Below, piece by piece: positions 51,813-61,714 of a stretch of 64,000 nt of DNA (position 1 is its first letter; every line of letters starts with the position of its first letter). The notes under the pieces were generated by a model that saw nothing but the letters and a program-made list of their open reading frames with translations, was not told the DNA's origin and did not search any database. The DNA comes from Pyropia haitanensis (Eukaryota; Rhodophyta; Bangiophyceae; Bangiales; Bangiaceae): assembly GCA_008729055.1 (NCBI GenBank), contig SDUX01000002.1, positions 1,120,496 through 1,184,495 on the forward strand, written 5' to 3'. The position numbers and the translations under genes were made by a program.

Positions 51813-52827
51813 GGTTGCTGGAAGGGGGGGGGGGGTGGGGGGGGGGTGACGTGGGGAGGATGGGGGGGGGTCGGAATGCCCGTGGGTGGGGGAGAAGGGC
51901 GCCGCGGTGGGGGGGGGGGGGGGGGGGGGTGACGTACCGTCGTACGGTCGTGTGGCGAAGGGGAGATCCGCGCGGACCGCGGCACGGCACCGCCCCTGCT
52001 GGAGGGGATCCACGGCGTCTATTTGTTTGAGCTGCCGACGAGATCTTTGTCGACGCCGCCGCCGCGACGCCCGCCGCGGCGGCGCCGCCGCGGCGGCGCG
52101 CGGTTCCCCCCCCCGCCGCCCGCCGGCTGCCGCGCGCGCCGCGGCTGCCGCGGCCCCGCTGCCTCGACGGCGGTGCAGCGTCGGCGGCGTCGTTGGCTGC
52201 TCGCGCGCGCGGGGCGGGGCGTCTGACGCGCGCGCACCCGACGCGGCAGCGGCGGCGCCGAGAGGCACCCACCCACACCAAACGGAACCACACACCCACC
52301 CACACACACACCAGACGCGGGGCGCCCCGTGGCGGGGGACCCGCCGCGGGTGGTGGCGGCGGCTGCAGCGGGGGCGGTGTCCCGCCACCGCGCGGACGTG
52401 GTGACGTCTGTGCCCATGCAGGTGGGGGGGGGGGGGGGGGGGGGGCTTTGCCTCTCTTCCCGCCGGTGTGGCGGCGGACCGCAAGGGTCACCGCCCAACT
52501 GTTGGGGGCGTAAGGGGGGGAGGGGGGGGGAGAGCGGCGACGCGACGACCCCCACTGCCGCCCACCGGCGTGTCGCCGGGGCAAAGACGCTGCCGCGGCG
52601 CACGCGTGCCCCCACTGTTTGGGCGCGCGGCGGACCCACCCACCAAGGCGAGACGGAGGTGCACGCCGCCAGTGGCCCGGCGGCCGCCCTTTGGGGGACG
52701 GACCCGCGCACGGCGCCGCGCCGCCCCGATGCCACCAGGCGGCCGGGCGCACCACCGCGGTCCACCCCGCGTCGCCCGTTGGAAGGTGTTCCCTTTCCCC
52801 CCCGTTTATTCCGCGACGCCCGCGGCG
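51813..52827. other. Region between PsbP-domain gene start and M13 peptidase end
   Basis: Both flanking genes run leftwards, so this is the M13 3' flank and PsbP promoter. G runs near 51835-51846 and 51911-51930 dominate its start. Frames are Arg-rich shadows. A CA-rich stretch (CACACACCCACCCACACACA) lies at 52289-52310. Confidence 0.45.
52805..52810 (-). terminator. AATAAA polyadenylation-like hexamer for the M13 gene
   Basis: TTTATT on the plus strand, AATAAA on the minus strand, only 18 bases past the M13 stop codon. If used, the 3' untranslated region would be very short. Confidence 0.4.
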
Positions 52828-55482
52828 CTAGAAAAACATGGTTGGACACCGCCGCGACGTGTAGGGCGTGGCGGCCGGGCACCCCCACGCGGCGGCAAAC
52901 GCGGGCATCTCTGACAGCGGCCCCTGCACGCGGTACTCGGCGGTGGCGTGCCGGGAGAAGCCCTGCGCCGCGACGAGCGCCGCCCGGTCGTACGCGGCGC
53001 ACATCATCTGGGCGCGGCCGAGGAAGAAGAGCTGCGCGGGGGAGAAGGCCGCCTCGAGCAGCGCGTTGCCGCGGCTGACGCCCCCGCCGTACGGGTCGTC
53101 CTCGTCGCCATTGTCGGCGTCGCCGCGGCCGCCGCTGCCGCTGCCGCCGCCGCCGCCGCGGCGGCCGCCACGGCGACGGCCAACCCAGGGGTCTTCCTCC
53201 AACGCCATCCACGCGAGGCGCACGCCCTCCACGTCGGCAATGTTTTCGTCGAGCGTCTGCTCGCCGTCGAGCGGCAGCACCTTGCCGGGCGGCTCGCCGC
53301 CGCCGCCGCCACCACCACCACCGGGCCCCAAAAACACCGACGGCGTGTACTGGCTGTACTTGCGGACGTAGCACGCCTCGCGGCGGCGGAGGATGCGCTC
53401 ATCCCCCGGCGTCGTCCAGTTGTACGGCCGCCCGTAGCTGTCCGCCTTGCGGCCGGCGCCGGTCAGCTGGTGCATCAGCTCGTGCGCGATGACCGACCCC
53501 GCGGCGCCAATGGCCATGGCGCGTGGCAGCGCCGCGTCCACGTACGGCGCCTCGGCCATGACCGACGAGAGGAAGATGAGGTTGAGGCTCGGGTCGTAGT
53601 AGGCCGACCGCTCGTACGCGGCGGCCTGGAGGTCAAAGACGGGCACGTCCCCGCGGCTGGCCTGCCGGTTGTTGCGGAAGAGGTCCGCCGCGACCGACCG
53701 CGTCACCCGCCCGGCCACCGTCCACGCGTGCGGGTAGTCGTTGGCGCGGCGAATCAGGCGGCCGCCGGCGTCCTGAGCCAGCCGCCGCACCGCCATGACC
53801 TGCGGCGCGTCCGCGTGGACGCCGCCAACCATGACGGCGAGCCCCCGCCCCTTGATCAGCAGGTGCCGCCACGTCGTGTCGCTAAACCAGCCGCGCCGCA
53901 CGGCGGGGAGCCACCGCCGCAGCCGCCCCCGCGCGACGGCCCGAATGACCGAGTGCAGCAGCCGCACCTGCTCCGCGTGGCTGTCCTCGTGCGCCTGCTG
54001 GAACGCCACGTCGAGCGTGTCGTGCAGCCGCGGCGCGCGGAGGGACATCTCAAAGACGCAGTCGTCGACGGCGGGGGGGAGGCCGCCGACGGCGCCGTCG
54101 GGAGCTGGCGCGGAGCCGGGCGGCCCGGGGGCGGCGGCCGGCCCAAACAGGCGGCTGCTCGGCCGCACGCCGTCGGGCCAGACGGGCTTGGTGAGGACGC
54201 CCGCCTTGTACATTTTGATGACGAGCGCAAACACAAAGTAGGCGCGCACGACGGCGGGGGGCACCGCGGCGGCGGCGGCGGCGCCCCTCTCCCGCAAGCC
54301 CACCGCCGGCAGGTCGTGCCGCAGGTACTTTGGGTCGTCCAGGTACACTGGATAGTCGAGCGGTGACCCGTCGACGCGGCTCGACAGGTCAAACCCGTAC
54401 CGCCGCAGCACGTGCGGCAGCAGCAGGTCACGCGACAGCGCGCCCGCGCCAGACAGGGACGTCAGCTCCCGCTGCGCGTCGCGCACCACGTCGGGCAGCT
54501 GGTCCGTCGTGCTCTCAATCGCCGCCATCCGCTTGACCACCCCCACCACCCCGCCCACCGTCGCGTTGTCGGCCGCCACGCCCAGCACCGGCGCGGCAAA
54601 CGCGAGGGCGGTGCGGACGAGCGTCGCGGCGCCCGCGTCACCCGCGTCGGCCAGCTCCGCCGCCGTCAGCAGCGGCAGCGCCGCGTAAATGTACGCCGCA
54701 TAGTCCTCGGGCTGGTGCCGCTCGTCGCGCGCCATCCGCCACTCGTAGACGGGAAACACTTCGAGGGTGCCGAGGCCCACCAGCGCCGCCACCCACCCCT
54801 CACGCGTGTCCACGCCCGCCGCGGCGGCGCCGAGAAAGGGCGCCGCCGCCGCGAGCGGCGCGGCGCGCTGCAGCGACGCGGCCCAGGCGGCCGGCTCGGC
54901 GACGGCGGCGGCCCACGGGGCGACGCCCACCGCCCCCCGGTCATCCACACACGCGTGGACAAACGCGGCCGCGTCGGCGGCGGGCGCACCGTCGACGGGG
55001 GAGAGGAGGTCCATCAGCGCCGCCGCGGCGGCGGCGGCGGTGGCGCCGACGCGGCGGGAGATGCGGCCGTCGGCGGCGGCGGGCGGCCGCGCCCGAGGCG
55101 CCGCGGCGCGGAGGCGGTGGAGCCAGCCGCCACAGGCGTAGGCGAAAAAGTCCGTGCACGGGTCCACCGTCGGCACGGCCGTGTCACAGACGACCGACGC
55201 GGCCGCGGCGACGACCGCCGCGGCGGGGGTGCCGAGGGGGTACGCCGGCCGGCTGCTGTTGGCCGCGCAGAGGCGCGCGTGGAGCGCCGCCGCTGCGGGG
55301 GCGGGCGTGTAGTTGCCGGCCGCCGCGGGCGCCGCGGGTGCCGCCGCCGCCGTCGCTGTTGGCGCCGCCAACGTTGACGACACGGCGGCCACAACGACCG
55401 CCGCCGCCACCGCCACCGTACCGGCCAGTGGGAAGCGCCGCGGCGGCTGCCGCCGCCATCGATGGCGGGCGCAGGCGCCCAT
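52828..55482 (-). CDS. M13-family zinc metallopeptidase (neprilysin / ECE type)
   Basis: M13 peptidases are type II membrane zinc enzymes that trim short peptides outside the cell or in the secretory lumen. The 885-codon frame is unbroken. MGACARHRWRRQPPRRFPLA is a short basic cytosolic tail before one hydrophobic segment, TVAVAAAVVVAAVSSTLA (about 21-38). The ectodomain begins with family hallmarks VDPCTDFFAYACGGWL. Catalytic parts: AYYDPSLNLIFLSSVM (about 627), the zinc site VIAHELMHQL (HExxH, about 666), and the third ligand motif TLDENIADVEG (ExxxD, about 746). The end reads MPAFAAAWGCPAATPY then RRCPTMFF. Two departures: the substrate-binding N-A-x-Y motif is S-A-Y-Y, and the usual C-x-x-W end is C-P-T-M-F-F. 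The ATG at 55482 places the basic tail just before the membrane anchor. Confidence 0.95.
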   Translation of the reverse strand: MGACARHRWRRQPPRRFPLAGTVAVAAAVVVAAVSSTLAAPTATAAAAPAAPAAAGNYTPAPAAAALHARLCAANSSRPAYPLGTPAAAVVAAAASVVCDTAVPTVDPCTDFFAYACGGWLHRLRAAAPRARPPAAADGRISRRVGATAAAAAAALMDLLSPVDGAPAADAAAFVHACVDDRGAVGVAPWAAAVAEPAAWAASLQRAAPLAAAAPFLGAAAAGVDTREGWVAALVGLGTLEVFPVYEWRMARDERHQPEDYAAYIYAALPLLTAAELADAGDAGAATLVRTALAFAAPVLGVAADNATVGGVVGVVKRMAAIESTTDQLPDVVRDAQRELTSLSGAGALSRDLLLPHVLRRYGFDLSSRVDGSPLDYPVYLDDPKYLRHDLPAVGLRERGAAAAAAVPPAVVRAYFVFALVIKMYKAGVLTKPVWPDGVRPSSRLFGPAAAPGPPGSAPAPDGAVGGLPPAVDDCVFEMSLRAPRLHDTLDVAFQQAHEDSHAEQVRLLHSVIRAVARGRLRRWLPAVRRGWFSDTTWRHLLIKGRGLAVMVGGVHADAPQVMAVRRLAQDAGGRLIRRANDYPHAWTVAGRVTRSVAADLFRNNRQASRGDVPVFDLQAAAYERSAYYDPSLNLIFLSSVMAEAPYVDAALPRAMAIGAAGSVIAHELMHQLTGAGRKADSYGRPYNWTTPGDERILRRREACYVRKYSQYTPSVFLGPGGGGGGGGGEPPGKVLPLDGEQTLDENIADVEGVRLAWMALEEDPWVGRRRGGRRGGGGGSGSGGRGDADNGDEDDPYGGGVSRGNALLEAAFSPAQLFFLGRAQMMCAAYDRAALVAAQGFSRHATAEYRVQGPLSEMPAFAAAWGCPAATPYTSRRCPTMFF

Positions 55483-57155
55483 CGCGGACGCGTCGGGCGC
55501 CACACGCGCACCAGCGCACCGCCGCCCGTCAAGGGGAAAAAAGGCGGAGGGTGGAGAGAGACAGAGCGGGCGGCGGCGGGCGCCCCCCAGACGCACCGTG
55601 GCTGGGAAGCGCAGCGGCGGCGGGCAGACACACGGAAACCGCGCGCGGACGGCGCGGCGGCGGCGCGTGGCGGCGGCGGCGGGCGGCCGCCGCGGCGGCG
55701 CGGCGGCCGCGCTTTGAGCGCCGCCGCCGCCGCCACGCGCGGCGGGCGGTGGATCTGGGCGCGCCGCCGCCCGCGCGCCGGCCGCGGGCGGCCCGTGTCG
55801 GCGGCGGCGCGCGGCGCGGCCGCGGCGGGCGGGCGGGCGGGCGGGCGGAGCGAGGCGCGGCGGCGGGTGGGCGCGTGCGGGGCGCGTCCCGCGCGGCGCA
55901 ACCCCCCCCCCCCCTCCCCCTCCTCCCTCCCCACCCTTTTCCCCCCTCCCACGACCCGTTGCCATCCACGGCCGCGGCGGGCGCGGCGGACCCCCCGCGC
56001 CGCGCGCGCGCCGCCCCCGCCGCTCCGCCCCGCCGGCCGCGGCCAAGCACCCCCTGCGAGGATCGCGACCCCCCCCCTCCCCCTCCCCCCTCGCCCCCGC
56101 CCCCCCCCCCGCCCTGCGCGCCGTGCCCGCCCCGAAAAACGACAGACGCCACCCGCGCTGCTCACGCGCCGCGCGCGGGCCGCCGCCACGCGCCGGGCAA
56201 AGCGTAGGCGGCGGCCGCCCAAAGGCGGGCGGCGACGGCGGCCGCGCGGCAGCCCGTCGACGATCGGGGGGTGGGCGTCTGTCGGCGGGGGCGCACGCTC
56301 CACCCCGCCCCTCCTCCGCACCGCCCGCCTACGTGCGCCACCCCTGACGGGGGGGGTCACCGATCACCGACCGCCGTGGGCGTCCCGCAGAGTCAATGGG
56401 CCGCGGCGGCCGCCGCCGCCGCCGGCAGGAACGCGCGGGTGCGGCGGGGGGTGTCAACGCGCGGCGGTGAGGCGGGGCACCTCCCCACAGGCGCAGTATT
56501 GTACCTCCTGGCAGCGGCGGGCGCCAGCCGTCGTGGCACCCCCGCCGGCCGCGCCGCCCTTTGCGGCGGCGCCGTGAAGCATACGCGCGTCGGCAGCGCG
56601 GGCCGGCGGCCTACGTACACCGCCTGGGGGGGGGGGAAACGCCGTGCGCGCCCGCCCGTCGACGCCGTTTGGGCACACCGCCGGCGCGCGTCGAGCGGGG
56701 AAGGAGGGGGGGGGGGAGGGGGGCCCGCGCGCGCGGCGCGCGCGGTGCGGACGTCTGTCTCCCCCACAACCCCCGCACCACCACCGGCTCGAGGGGAGCG
56801 ACGCACGCCGAGGCCGCTGGCCGCCGCGGGTGGCCGAGCCGAGGACGCGACCGCACCGGACGCGCCGGTGGCGGCCGCGGCCGACGCGACGGGTCCCGCC
56901 CCCCGACGCGGGGCCGCACACGTGCTGTACGTAGGCCGGCGCGGGCGCGGCGCAAACAGTGGGCGCGGGTGGCCGCCGCCGCGGCGGGGACGGCGCGGAC
57001 GGCGGGCCGTCGCGCCTGGCCCGCGCCGGGCCCGCTGGCGCGGACGGGCGACCCGGTCCGCCCATCTCCCGGCCGCGGGTGCCGCCACCCCACCGTCCCG
57101 CTCGGCGCGTCGGCACGTCCCCTCCCCCCGCGCAGCGGTTCTGCTGTGCTTCCGC
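55483..57155. other. M13 upstream region, very GC rich
   Basis: 1.7 kb with GCC/CGG-dense sequence and C runs, containing the M13 promoter. Frames on both strands are Arg/Pro/Ala shadows without domains. GC falls abruptly at about 57130. Confidence 0.45.
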
Positions 57156-57250
57156 TAAAAAGTGGATGTTGCTCGGACGTGCAGGTGTGGTTTCATTGGT
57201 CCCGACGGCGATTTCATGCACCTTCACGTGCCGTCAACATCCACTTTTTA
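57156..57250. mobile_element. Hairpin-forming inverted-repeat element (MITE-like or structured RNA)
   Basis: TAAAAAGTGGATGTTG at 57156-57171 is matched perfectly by CAACATCCACTTTTTA at 57235-57250. The pairing continues inwards: CGG/ACGTG/AGGTGTG on the left (57174-57189) pairs with the sequence at 57217-57233 with one bulge, one mismatch and two wobbles. This leaves a loop of about 27 bases. About 31 base pairs are formed in all. The arms begin and end with TA, so a TA-flanked terminal inverted repeat element of Tc1/mariner-MITE type is possible. The same fold would suit a small-RNA precursor. Strand unknown. Confidence 0.6.
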
Positions 57251-57279
57251 TAGGACGCACGCTAGTAGGACGCACGCTA
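57251..57279. repeat. Tandem 15-base repeat TAGGACGCACGCTAG
   Basis: TAGGACGCACGCTA occurs at 57251-57264 and 57266-57279, immediately next to the hairpin element. Confidence 0.8.
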
Positions 57280-57518
57280 TCACCGTGTACCGTACAATCG
57301 TGCTTTTTGGCTGCATTTGGCCTGCATGCCGATCGCAGAGTGGCCATCACGCGGTCGTACGGGCAGGCCCTCGCACGAGAGTTAAGATACACAGTGATAG
57401 AACCGCTGCGCCGCCCAGCGCCGTTTGGTTCGCGGCGGTCTCAAGCGTCGACGGCAGCGTAATTCCCTGCAAGTGCGCCGCGCCCCTCCCGCTACAGTAC
57501 GCCGAGGTCCCGGTCCGG

Positions 57519-57548
57519 CGCAGTGTTACCAAACCCGTGGACCCCTGG
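57519..57548 (+). repeat. Dispersed repeat, copy 1
   Basis: CGCAGTGTTACCAAACCCGT then GGACCCCTGG. It matches the reverse complement of 59067-59096 at 27 of 30 positions. Confidence 0.75.
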
Positions 57549-59066
57549 AAAGCAAAAATTGGCCGGGATCGGGCGTGCGGTGGCGTGCAGCGGCGTGCAA
57601 ACCCCCCTCTACGGTATCGCAGAGGCCGAATTTTCAAAAATATGCCCTATAGCTCCGCTCAGTCGTCCGTGCACGGGCTCCGGCGTACTTTTTTTCCACT
57701 CATACATGGAGGGCGTACTAGTGCTCGTACTGGACCTCGACCATATCCCCGAAGGGCGTGCACGTCGTTCTCTGCCGTATGACAAATTGCAGTGCACAAG
57801 GACGCCTGTAACTCGTGCCGCCGATGCACAAGTTAGCTGTGGAGTCGTGCAGGCGATGCACGGGTTTCTCACTCGGCCCAGTCGAGGAACGTGCAACCTG
57901 TGCATAAGTCGGTCACAGACAACTTGGAATGATGCACGGTTCCACGACAGTGCGTCGCCATGTGAGCAGGCTTTCCAAAAACTACTGGACACACCCGACC
58001 AGAGAGCCCTTCATTCCGTGCTGTTTGTCCGACATGATGGACTGACTCGAACCAATGCCCAGATGGCCCACACAGGAAGCCCAGTGCACGGCGGTTGCTT
58101 AATCAACAAGGACGATACGGACTCACGCAGCCATACCCTCCCACTTCCAAAGTCTGTTGTGACCTGATATCAAAACGCAAGTCGACCCAACGAGTCAAGG
58201 CAGCCGACTGTCACAACGCGCACTCGCCCCCACCCGCACCACACGCACACCCTATATAGCAAACAGACTGCGCGCGGACGTCGCCGGCGCCTGCGTTGCC
58301 GTTGCTAACGACCCACCAATGATGACCCAACCCCCGCGACCTGTCTCTGTCGGAGTGCCCGGCCAAAACCGCCCATTCTCTTTGCACGACCACGACCCTA
58401 CCGCGACAAGAAGGCACTGAGTCGCAATCATCCCCCCCACGAAGACCCTCGCCACAAGGCGGCAGCGTGGGAGATGACCCAGACCCACCTCTTCCCCGCC
58501 TCTCCCCCGCCCCCGACGGCCTTCCGCTTTCAGTGGCTCTGTGACGGCCAGCGTTTTTCTCACGAATTCTTGCGACCCCCGACGACGATGCGGCAGCTGG
58601 TGTCGGCCGGTGCCGCCCCCTCTGGCGTCGCCCCCGACAAAGTGAGGCCGCCGCCCCCCCCCCCACCCCCGACAGCGGAGCTGCAGCTACCAGCGGCTGG
58701 TACGAGGCACCCATTCTTGACGAATGTGAGCGTACAACGATGTGTATATCTCTGGCGACGCTGGTGCTGTCGGAGACCTTGGCAGTAAATGCAACTCAAA
58801 TGCACCGGGGTCGCAGTATAGCTTCAGAGGACTTGGGCTGCGGCTGGCTCAAGTCGCAGTGTGCCTTTCGAGGACTTGGCCGGCACTAGACCGAAAATGC
58901 TCAGGCAATACCGAGATGAGGCACGCCGCTGCACGCGGAGGCACAGCCTGCTGCACGACCGCTGCACGTCGACGACACGCCTGGCTCACAAGGTCAGTCG
59001 TAACTCGTGCGCCCCCTTGCACAACTTCGGGCCCGAATCGTGCTCATTGCACGTCCCGCACGCTCG
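57549..59066. other. Lower-GC island without a recognised gene
   Basis: GC and homopolymer content are far below the flanks. A plus frame of 214 codons (57523-58167) shows no domain or typical codon use. TATATAG at 58253-58259 precedes a 33-codon frame starting at 58319 (MMTQPPRPVSVGV), and protein-like text continues downstream in other frames. GTAACTCGTGC followed by GCACAA occurs at 57808 and again at 59000, so pieces of one repeat may lie in this island. Confidence 0.4.
58253..58259 (+). promoter_or_regulatory. TATA-box-like TATATAG
   Basis: TATATAG (CACCCTATATAGCAAAC) 66 bases before an ATG at 58319 that opens only a 33-codon frame. It may mark the promoter of a small or non-coding transcript. 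Confidence 0.3.
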
Positions 59067-59096
59067 CCAGGGGTCCATGGGTTTGGCAGCACTGCG
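59067..59096 (-). repeat. Dispersed repeat, copy 2 (inverted)
   Basis: On the minus strand CGCAGTGCTGCCAAACCCAT then GGACCCCTGG, 27 of 30 identical to 57519-57548. The two copies face opposite ways about 1.5 kb apart and could be ends of a decayed mobile element. Confidence 0.75.
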
Positions 59097-61207
59097 CGGG
59101 GTGACCTCGCCCGTTCCCCCGTCTGCCTGCGGCGGCAGCTCTCCGTCGGCGGTGGCGCGTCGATCCGCCAAGCCGCCGCCGCCGCCGCCGCGGGCGGGGT
59201 GCGCTTGACCACCTCGCCGTGGCGGGCAGCCACCGGTCGCCGCCGCGGCGGTCGGCGGCGGGCCGTCGCGCCCCGTCCCCCCCCCCCCCCCCACCCACCC
59301 CATCGCCTGCCGCGGGGAAGCGCCAGCGGCGGCCGCCCCCTCGGCATCCCCCCCCGGGCAGTGTCGCGCGGCGGCGGGCTGGCGTCGCGGCGGCCACCCG
59401 CACGGCCGCGGCGGCGGCGGCGGCGCGCCGCGCGCCGCCGCGGCGCGCGTCGTCGTCGCGGCTCGCCGGTAGACGGCCGGCCGTGCCGCCCACCGACGGG
59501 TCCCTTCCCGTCCACAGTCTGGGCGGCGGCGCCCACTCCTCCGCCGGGGCCGACCAGGGGGGGTGGGGGGGGGGTGGGGGGGGGGTGCATCGAGTCGGCA
59601 AGGCGCCCTCGCCTGCGCGGCCTCCGCCCCGGTGGCCCGCTTTTTTTTTTTTTTTTTTTTTTTTTTTTTGGTTCTGCGTGGTGGCCGCGGCTCCCACGAC
59701 GCCCCGCGCGGAACGGCGGCGGGGCAGCGGCGGCGTGGCGGGCTGATGCCAGCGGCGGCGCGGCGCGGCTGGGGCGCCGGCCGCCGCCGCGGCGGCGATG
59801 GGCGTGGGGGGGGGGGGCGGGTGACCGCGGGGGTGGCGGCGTGGCGGCCGTCGCCGGCAGCGTCTGGTCGGCGTGACCGCCAAGGGGGGGCGCCGAGGGG
59901 TGGCGGGGGGGGGGGGGAGCGTGCTGGCGGGCAGGCGCCCGCGGCAAGCCGCCACCACCGCCGCCGGCACGCGTGCTGCCGCGGCGGCGTGGCGCGCCGA
60001 CGGCGGCGGCGTGGCGCGCCGACGGCGGCGGCGGCGGCCGCCCCTGCGCTTCCCCGGCAAGGCGGCTGACGCGGTGGCGGACGGGCGGTGCGGTGGCGTG
60101 GACAGTGTAGGGACACGGCCGGCCGGCGGCCGCGTCGCCGCGGCGCGGCCGCCGCGCGCTGCCGCGGCCGCGCGCGCGCGCGGCCGCCGCGCCGCGTCCC
60201 CGACGGCGGCCAATGACGTTGGGGGCGCGCCGCGCGGCGGCGGCGGCCGGCCGCGGCGGGCGCGGCGGGAGCCCGCGGCGCGGGCGCCCAATGGGGTCCA
60301 GCGCGCGCCGTTTCCCCCCCCCCCCCCCTGGGTGCATTGTTTCTTTGGTCTCTGCGCCTGCTCCCAGCGGCGGGTCGGTCCCCCCCCGAGAGCCCCCTGT
60401 GCCCGCGTGGGGCACCGCCGCTGCCGCCCAGACGCCGCGCCCCGCGCGCGGACCGCCGGCGGCCGCCTAATGGCGGCCGCCACCCGGCGTATGACAGGGT
60501 GTAGGGTGCGGACCGGCTGGTGGCGCGCCGGGGTGGGCGGGTGTAGGGCTGCGGCGGTGTAGGGCGCCGCCGGGCGGGGTTTTTTCGGCACGCCCAGCGG
60601 GGCCCCGGTGTCGGCGGCGCCCGCGCGCGGTGGGCGCAGCGGGGGGGGGGGGGGGGTGGGGGGGGCGCCACGCGTGACGGCCGCGGCGTCATCGTTGCGG
60701 GTGTATATTTGTAGGGTGGAGGGGGGGGGGGGGGGGGGGGGGGCGGGCGTCGAGCGGTGGTGGCGGGGGAGGGGGGCGGGGGAGGGGTGGCAGGTTGGCG
60801 GGGGGGGGGGGGCGAAGCGGGGGGCAGGTTGCCGGGGGGCACACCCCTGCTGCGGCGGCCAGGGCGGCGCGTAGCCCGGGCGCCCGCCACGCGTGCTGGT
60901 CTCTAGGCCTTGGCCCTTGCTGCCCTCGGTGTATAAGGACCCCGATGGCTGCTAGTGCCTGTCCCCTGTGCCGGTCGCCCTCGGACTCGCCCAGTCCGCC
61001 CGTTCCCCCCGTTTGCCCTCTCGACCGGTTCACCACCTTGGTGCCTCCTTCTGCTCCCCAGCGGGGGAGCCCCCCCCGCCCCCCCCATCCCGGCCTCCCC
61101 TCCCCCCCCCCGCCCCCCCCCCGCCCCTCTCAACCAAGTCGCTGAGGTACTTGCCGGCACCCTCCGTAGCGGGGACTCCGACCGGCTGACGCCCGCACAC
61201 CACCACC
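59097..61207. other. GC-rich gene-poor interval with a T29 tract
   Basis: Frames are Arg/Ala/Pro shadows on both strands. Features are T29 at 59641-59669, G runs at 60640-60655 and 60720-60743, and short GTGTAGGG repeats at 60498-60560. TATAAG at 60932-60937 and a C-rich tract lead into the small Cys-rich gene. Confidence 0.45.
59641..59669. repeat. T29 tract (A29 on minus strand)
   Basis: A pure 29-base T run in sequence otherwise above about 75 percent GC. On the minus strand it reads as a poly(A) tail after about 1 kb of GC-rich sequence, as expected for a reverse-transcribed insertion; no parental gene is recognised. Confidence 0.85.
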
Positions 61208-61468
61208 ATGTGCCACACCGTGACGACTGGGTACAGCTGCGGCTGCGAAGAGACGGGCGCGGTCATCCAGTGCGCCGCGGTTGCCGGCACCACCCGCACG
61301 TGCGCCTTTATTGACGGCAACAACACGACGGCCATCTCGCACCCGTGTGCGGCGTGCGTGGCCGAGGCAGCCGCGGCACGCCAGGCGCAGGAGGAGGCGG
61401 CACGCGCAAACGGGGGCGGGCGTCAAGCCGCCGACGCGCTGGCGATGGCGGCCGAGGCCGCCTCCTAA
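61208..61468 (+). CDS. Small Cys-rich hypothetical protein
   Basis: An 86-residue frame begins at CACCATG. MCHTVTTGYSCGCEETGAVI carries C2, C11 and C13; later cysteines are in IQCAAVAGTTRTCAFIDG and HPCAACVAEAAAA. The second half is an Ala/Gln/Glu-rich helix (AAARQAQEEAARANGG) ending AMAAEAAS. The opening M-C-x...Y-x-C-G-C recalls small cytosolic cysteine proteins of fungi, but I cannot name a family; metal binding by the seven cysteines is inference. There is no signal peptide. Acidic residues and balanced composition set it apart from shadow frames. It converges on the kinase-like gene 246 bases away. Confidence 0.6.
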   Translation: MCHTVTTGYSCGCEETGAVIQCAAVAGTTRTCAFIDGNNTTAISHPCAACVAEAAAARQAQEEAARANGGGRQAADALAMAAEAAS

Positions 61469-61667
61469 AACGCCCCGTTGCCCGCGTACCTGTTGCCGAC
61501 ACTGGCCGCCGTCGCCGGCGGCCGTTCCCGTTGCTGCCAGCGGTGGGCCTTCCTTTTGACATCCTTCCCCAAACCGTCGGGAACCCGTCTGGCGCTGTCT
61601 TGCCCGTCCCTCCGCCCCGGACCGTGGGCTAACGTAGGCACACTAAAGCACAATGGGCGCAATGCGT

Positions 61668-61673
61668 TTTATT
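61668..61673 (-). terminator. AATAAA polyadenylation-like hexamer for the kinase-like gene
   Basis: AATAAA on the minus strand, 41 bases past the kinase stop codon, inside the convergent spacer. Confidence 0.45.
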
Positions 61674-61714
61674 CCCCCTCGCTGGTAGTCGCGTGTGCCA
61701 CCAGACCCCCAGCG

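Noticed and set aside
57523..58167. 214-codon plus frame in the low-GC island
   Set aside because: Codon use and third-position GC differ from all accepted genes, no domain was seen, and part is shared with a dispersed repeat.
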